DNA from: Streptomyces sp. CCM_MD2014
Lineage (GTDB): Bacteria > Actinomycetota > Actinomycetes > Streptomycetales > Streptomycetaceae
Assembly (NCBI RefSeq): GCF_000772045.1
Contig: NZ_CP009754.1
Span: 7,812,001 to 7,876,000, forward strand
Reading direction: 5' to 3'
Length of the DNA: 64,000 nt
Below the pieces are notes generated by a model. The model was not told where the DNA came from, searched no databases, and saw only the letters and a list, made by a program, of their open reading frames with translations. The translations under genes were made by a program, and so were the position numbers. Each line of letters starts with the position of its first letter. Within the stretch, counting starts at the first letter, position 1. Shown one piece after another: positions 60,322 to 64,000 of this stretch.

Positions 60322-60978
60322 ATGGCGAGCAGGACGGTCCGGACGGAACAGTCCAGCGCGACCCGGCAGCTCATCCTGACCACCGCCGAGCGGCTGTTCG
60401 CCGAGCACGGCGTGTACGCCGTCTCCAACCGCCAGGTCAGCGAGGCCGCCGGGCAGGGGAACAACGCAGCCGTCGGCTACCACTTCGGTACCAAGGCGGA
60501 TCTCGTACGGGCCATCGCACAGCGCCACTCGGAGCAGGTCGAGGAACTGCGCGCCCGGCAGCTCGCCGCCCTCGGAGACTCGCCCGACCTCCGTGACTGG
60601 GTGGACTGCCTGGTCCGTCCCCAGTTCGACCACCTGGCGGCACTGGGCAGCCCCACCTGGTACGCGCGGTTCTGCGCCCAGGTCATGACCGATCCGGCGC
60701 TGCGCCAGATCATGACCGAGGAGTCCCGCGCCTCCGTCTCCCTGCGGGCGATCATCGAGGGCCGCAACCGGTGCATGCCCGCGCTGCCGGCCGAGGTCGC
60801 CGCGGAGCGGGGCGACATGGCCCGTCACCTCATCGTGCACACCGCGGAGGAGCGGGAGCGGGCCCTCGCCGAGAACCGCCCCACCCCGCGCAGCAGCTGG
60901 CAGGAAGCGGCCGACGGCCTCGTCGACGCGATCGTGGGCATGTGGCTGGCGCCCGTCACGCCCCGAAGCGGGAAGTGA
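60322..60978 (+). CDS. TetR-family transcriptional regulator
   Basis: Encodes 218 residues from ATG 60322. HTH at about residues 12-60: TRQLILTTAERLFAEHGVYAVS, NRQVSEAAGQGNNAAVGYHFG. The C-terminal half resembles the TetR_C tail found in regulators of efflux pumps. It is divergent from the DHA2 transporter gene and probably represses it. Confidence 0.88.
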   Translation: MASRTVRTEQSSATRQLILTTAERLFAEHGVYAVSNRQVSEAAGQGNNAAVGYHFGTKADLVRAIAQRHSEQVEELRARQLAALGDSPDLRDWVDCLVRPQFDHLAALGSPTWYARFCAQVMTDPALRQIMTEESRASVSLRAIIEGRNRCMPALPAEVAAERGDMARHLIVHTAEERERALAENRPTPRSSWQEAADGLVDAIVGMWLAPVTPRSGK

Positions 60979-61132
60979 CGCGCGCGTTCCGGGTGGCCGA
61001 CCGGACCCGGCCGCGCGGCGGCCGGCCCGCCCCGGTCCGGGCGCAGCGGGACCGCACGCGCCCGGAGGTCGTGGACACCGGCGACCTTACCGTCGAGTAA
61101 TATCGCGCGGCAGGCCCCCATGAGGAGGAACC

Positions 61133-61513
61133 GTGTCACGGTCCGAACGCTCACCGCTGCTGCTCGCCGGCCTGCTGGCCACCGCGGGCGTCGCCCATTT
61201 CGCCCGGCCCCGGCCCTTCGACGCCACCGTGCCGCGCTCCCTGCCGGGCACGCCCCGGGCGTGGACGTACGCCAGCGGCGTCGCCGAACTCGCGCTCGCC
61301 GCGGGACTCGCCGTGCCGCGCACCCGCAAGGCGGCCGCGCTGAGTGCCGCCGCGTTCTTCGTCGGGGTGTTCCCGGCCAACGTCAAGATGGCCTGGGACT
61401 GGCGGCACCGCCCCACCCCGCAGAAGGCCGCCGCCCTCGGGCGGCTGCCCGTGCAGGTGCCGCTCGTGCTGTGGGCGCGCGGCGTGGCCCGGGGCAGCGA
61501 GGGCCGGTCGTGA
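61133..61513 (+). CDS. DoxX-like membrane protein
   Basis: Encodes 126 residues from GTG 61133, with GAGGAGGAA upstream. Three to four hydrophobic segments, with TYASGVAELALAAGLAVPR and FPANVKMAWDW matching the DoxX-like family. Members have been linked to oxidative-stress complexes and to quinone redox, but function is unproved. Its stop overlaps the GTG of the peroxiredoxin gene (GTGA), which supports an oxidative-stress role. Confidence 0.75.
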   Translation: MSRSERSPLLLAGLLATAGVAHFARPRPFDATVPRSLPGTPRAWTYASGVAELALAAGLAVPRTRKAAALSAAAFFVGVFPANVKMAWDWRHRPTPQKAAALGRLPVQVPLVLWARGVARGSEGRS

Positions 61514-61977
61514 GCCGGGTCCCGGCCGTGGGCGACACCGTCGAGGACTTCACCCTGCCGGACGAGACCGGCACCCCGCGCCGCCTGTCCGAACTGCTCG
61601 CCGACGGACCCGTCGTCCTCTTCTTCTACCCGGCCGCCCTCACCACCGGCTGCACCGCGGAGGCCTGTCACTTCCGCGACCTGGCCGGCGAGTTCGCCGC
61701 GGTCGGCGCGCGGCCGGTCGGTGTGAGCGGCGACCCCGTCGACCGGCAGCAGGAGTTCGCCGGACGCCACACCCTCGGCATGCCGCTGCTGTCCGACGCC
61801 GACGGCGCCGTCCGGGAGCGGTTCGGGGTGAAGCGGGGGTTCGCCCTGGCTCCCACCAAGCGGGTCACCTTCGTCGTCGGGCAGGACCGCACCCTGCTGG
61901 AGGTCGTCCGCAGCGAGATCAGGATGAACGCGCACGCCGACCGCGCCCTCGCCGCGCTCCGCGCCCGCCGGCAGTGA
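61510..61977 (+). CDS. peroxiredoxin, BCP/PrxQ type
   Basis: Encodes 155 residues from GTG 61510. The peroxidatic Cys is in FFYPAALTTGCTAEACHF, with the second Cys five residues later as in BCP enzymes; DFTLPDETGTPRRLSELL and VGVSGDPVDRQQEFA follow the family pattern. It reduces peroxides with a thiol partner, likely thioredoxin-type or mycothiol-linked. Translation is coupled to the DoxX-like gene. Confidence 0.9.
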   Translation: MSRVPAVGDTVEDFTLPDETGTPRRLSELLADGPVVLFFYPAALTTGCTAEACHFRDLAGEFAAVGARPVGVSGDPVDRQQEFAGRHTLGMPLLSDADGAVRERFGVKRGFALAPTKRVTFVVGQDRTLLEVVRSEIRMNAHADRALAALRARRQ

Positions 61978-62023
61978 CCGAGCCACTCGCGCCCCGCCCC
62001 GGTTGATACCGCATCGTCCTGGG

Positions 62024-64000
62024 ATGATCCTGGACGGCATGGAGGATTCCTCCGCCACGGTGATCGTCGACGCCCGCGGACTGGTGACGGGGTGGAGCGA
62101 CGGCGCGCGGCGCCTGACCGGATACACGGCCGAGGAGGTCGTGGGGCGCCCCGCGCGGGACCTGCTCGCGCGGGACGCCCCCTCCGGCCCCGCCCTGTCC
62201 GGCACCGCCGTGATCCGGCACCGCGACGGCCGCCCGGTGAGCCTGCGGCTGCGGGCGGGCCCGCTGCCGGGCGCCGACGGAGCACCGGGCGGCTGGGCGG
62301 TGACCGCCGACCCGCCCGGCGGCCCCGTTCCCACCCTGGTCGACGACGCCGTACGGCAGGCCTCCCTGTCGATGTCCGTCCTCGACCCCGCCCTGCGCTT
62401 CGTGCACGTCAACGAGACGACGTGCCGGATGATGGGCCGGCCGGCCGGCGAGCTGATCGGCCGCCGCCTGCCCGACACGCTGGCGGACTTCGAGGGCGAT
62501 GCCCGGTCCTTCGTGCACCACGTGCGCGTCGTCGCCGACACGGGGCGACGCGTCCAGTACGAGAGCTACGCGCCCGCGCCGGCCGGCACCCGTCTGCACG
62601 CCTGGACCGTGGAGATCTGGCCGGTCCACGACGCGTCCGGCGCGCTCACCGGCGTCGCCATGGCCGCGCTGGAGAGCACCGAACAGCACCGGGCCCGCGA
62701 GCGGCTGGCCCTGCTGGACGCGGCCGGCACGGTCGGCACCACCCTCGACGTCGTGCGTACCGCCGAGGAGCTGATCGGGCTCCTCGTACCGCGATTCGCC
62801 GGCTTCGCCGCCGTCGACCTGCTCGACTGGGTCCTCGGCAACGACGAACCTTTCGCCAAGCCGCCCGAGCACGCCGAACTGCGCCGGGTGGCCCACACCT
62901 CCGCCACCCAGAACTTCCCCACTCCCGCCGTGCACCTCGGCGGACACGAGGTCCACCCGGCCGACAGCCCTCCCGCCCGGGCGATGCGGGAGGGCCGCGT
63001 CGTCCTCACCGGCCCGGGCGACCCGGAATTCGACCGGTGGATGCGCACCCGCGAGGCCGAGGCCCCGCACAACCGCCCCTTCCGCGAAGCCGTCTGCTCG
63101 GTCCTGGCCGTGCCCCTGCGGGCCCGCGGCACCACGCTGGGCGTGGCGCTGGCCGTCCGGACCGCGCCCAGGGAGCCGTACGCCGTCGAGGACGCCGTAC
63201 TGGCCGAGGAACTGGCCGGCCGGGCCGCGGTCTCCGTCGACAACGCCCGGCGCTTCGCCCGCGAGCGCTCCACCGCCCTGGCGATCCAGCGCAGCCTGCT
63301 CCCCAGGGACCTGCCCGGACAGGCCGCGGTCGAGGTGGCCCACCGCTACCTGCCCTCCGCGTCCGCGGCGGGCATCGGCGGCGACTGGTTCGACGTGATC
63401 CCGCTCTCCGGCAGCCGCGTCGGCCTCGTCGTCGGCGACGTCGTGGGCCACGGCATCCCGTCCACGGCGACCATGGGCCGGCTGTGCACGGCCGTACGCA
63501 CCCTCGCCGACGTCGATCTGCCCCCCGACGAACTCCTCACCCATCTCGACGACCTCGTCACCCACCTCGCGGCCGTCGGCGCGCGGGAAGGCGACGCGGA
63601 GATCGCGGAACTGGGCGCCACCTGCCTGTACGCCGTGTACGACCCCGTGTCCCGGCGACTGGCCCTGGCGGCCGCCGGCCACCCCGCACCCGCCCTCCTC
63701 CTGCCCGACGGCAGCACCCGGATCGTCACCATGACCGCCGGGCCGCCGCTCGGAGTGGGCGGACTGCCCTTCGAGGCGACGGAGCTGGAACTGCCGGAAG
63801 GCTCCGTCGTCGCCCTCTACACCGACGGACTGGTGGAGGACCGCGACCGCGACGTCGACCACGCCACCGAGGAAATGTGCCGGGCCCTGGCCGCGCCCGC
63901 GACCTCGCTCGACGCGCTGTGCGACGGCGTGCTCAAGGCCGTACTGCCCGAAGAGCCCGGCGACGACGTCGCGCTGCTGCTGGCGCGCACCCGGGCGCTG
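62024..64000 (+). CDS. PAS-GAF-PP2C (SpoIIE) phosphatase, 3' end cut by window edge
   Basis: The frame is open from ATG 62024 (an ATG at 62039 is the alternative; neither has a strong ribosome site) to the window end, about 659 codons. PAS domains at about 1-95 and 105-215, GAF at about 230-415, then a SpoIIE PP2C domain with IGGDWFDVI, VGDVVGHGIPS, AAGHPAPA and YTDGLVEDR, ending in VALLLAR at the edge. A C-terminal GHKL domain may follow outside. It should dephosphorylate a STAS antagonist and so release a SigB-type sigma factor. Confidence 0.87.
   Translation, partial: MILDGMEDSSATVIVDARGLVTGWSDGARRLTGYTAEEVVGRPARDLLARDAPSGPALSGTAVIRHRDGRPVSLRLRAGPLPGADGAPGGWAVTADPPGGPVPTLVDDAVRQASLSMSVLDPALRFVHVNETTCRMMGRPAGELIGRRLPDTLADFEGDARSFVHHVRVVADTGRRVQYESYAPAPAGTRLHAWTVEIWPVHDASGALTGVAMAALESTEQHRARERLALLDAAGTVGTTLDVVRTAEELIGLLVPRFAGFAAVDLLDWVLGNDEPFAKPPEHAELRRVAHTSATQNFPTPAVHLGGHEVHPADSPPARAMREGRVVLTGPGDPEFDRWMRTREAEAPHNRPFREAVCSVLAVPLRARGTTLGVALAVRTAPREPYAVEDAVLAEELAGRAAVSVDNARRFARERSTALAIQRSLLPRDLPGQAAVEVAHRYLPSASAAGIGGDWFDVIPLSGSRVGLVVGDVVGHGIPSTATMGRLCTAVRTLADVDLPPDELLTHLDDLVTHLAAVGAREGDAEIAELGATCLYAVYDPVSRRLALAAAGHPAPALLLPDGSTRIVTMTAGPPLGVGGLPFEATELELPEGSVVALYTDGLVEDRDRDVDHATEEMCRALAAPATSLDALCDGVLKAVLPEEPGDDVALLLARTRAL

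Overview
The window is very GC-rich, gene-dense actinobacterial DNA. A WhiB-like protein, several SigB-type sigma factors with anti-sigma kinases and PP2C phosphatases, ATGA/GTGA-coupled operons, DUF5133 proteins and the GlgE-TreS-Mak-GlgB pathway all point to a Streptomyces or close relative. No tRNA, rRNA, CRISPR array, insertion sequence or phage gene was recognised, and this reads as chromosomal sequence.

1-16 kb is a mixed region. It starts with the N-terminal part of a large AAA/LuxR-type regulator (cut by the window edge). Next is a three-gene minus-strand signalling operon: a response-regulator/thioredoxin-reductase-like fusion carrying an apparent 1-nt frameshift near 5387, a cNMP-domain histidine kinase ending in a DPA/DPT repeat tail, and a UBP zinc-finger protein. 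Then come a universal stress protein, a DUF4032 protein with a metallo-beta-lactamase-fold hydrolase, AlkB, a TetR regulator with tandem operators next to an FAD dehydrogenase, DUF488, a WhiB-like protein, a divergent ArgP-type regulator/LysE exporter pair, an MFS transporter and a cNMP-domain protein.

16-41 kb is a stress-signalling region. It holds an Orn/Lys/Arg decarboxylase with terminators, a GHKL kinase plus SigB-type sigma factor plus DUF5133 group, an FUSC membrane protein, an NDH-2-like dehydrogenase, a stressosome-like operon (RsbR, RsbS, RsbT, a GHKL-PP2C fusion, an RsbU-like PP2C), a STAS antagonist, a very long HAMP-array hybrid kinase coupled to an ANTAR-GAF-PAS-PP2C protein, a PRC-barrel protein, two more GHKL proteins and a long-chain acyl-CoA ligase.

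41-53 kb is a carbohydrate storage locus: glgE-treS-mak-glgB (trehalose to maltose-1-phosphate to alpha-glucan) with a YbdK-type ligase downstream, and opposite it a degenerate GHKL protein coupled to glgX. 53-64 kb holds a VOC protein, an ANTAR protein overlapping tail-to-tail with a second SigB-type sigma factor, a HemC paralogue, an NPP1-like secreted protein, a stand-alone ATP-dependent DNA ligase, a TetR/MFS pair, a DoxX-like/peroxiredoxin pair and another PAS-GAF-PP2C phosphatase cut by the right edge.

Taken together, much of 16-64 kb looks like an osmotic/oxidative stress island in which partner-switching modules control two SigB-type sigma factors and surround genes for compatible-solute/glucan metabolism. 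That regulatory linkage is inferred from gene content and order, not shown by the sequence.
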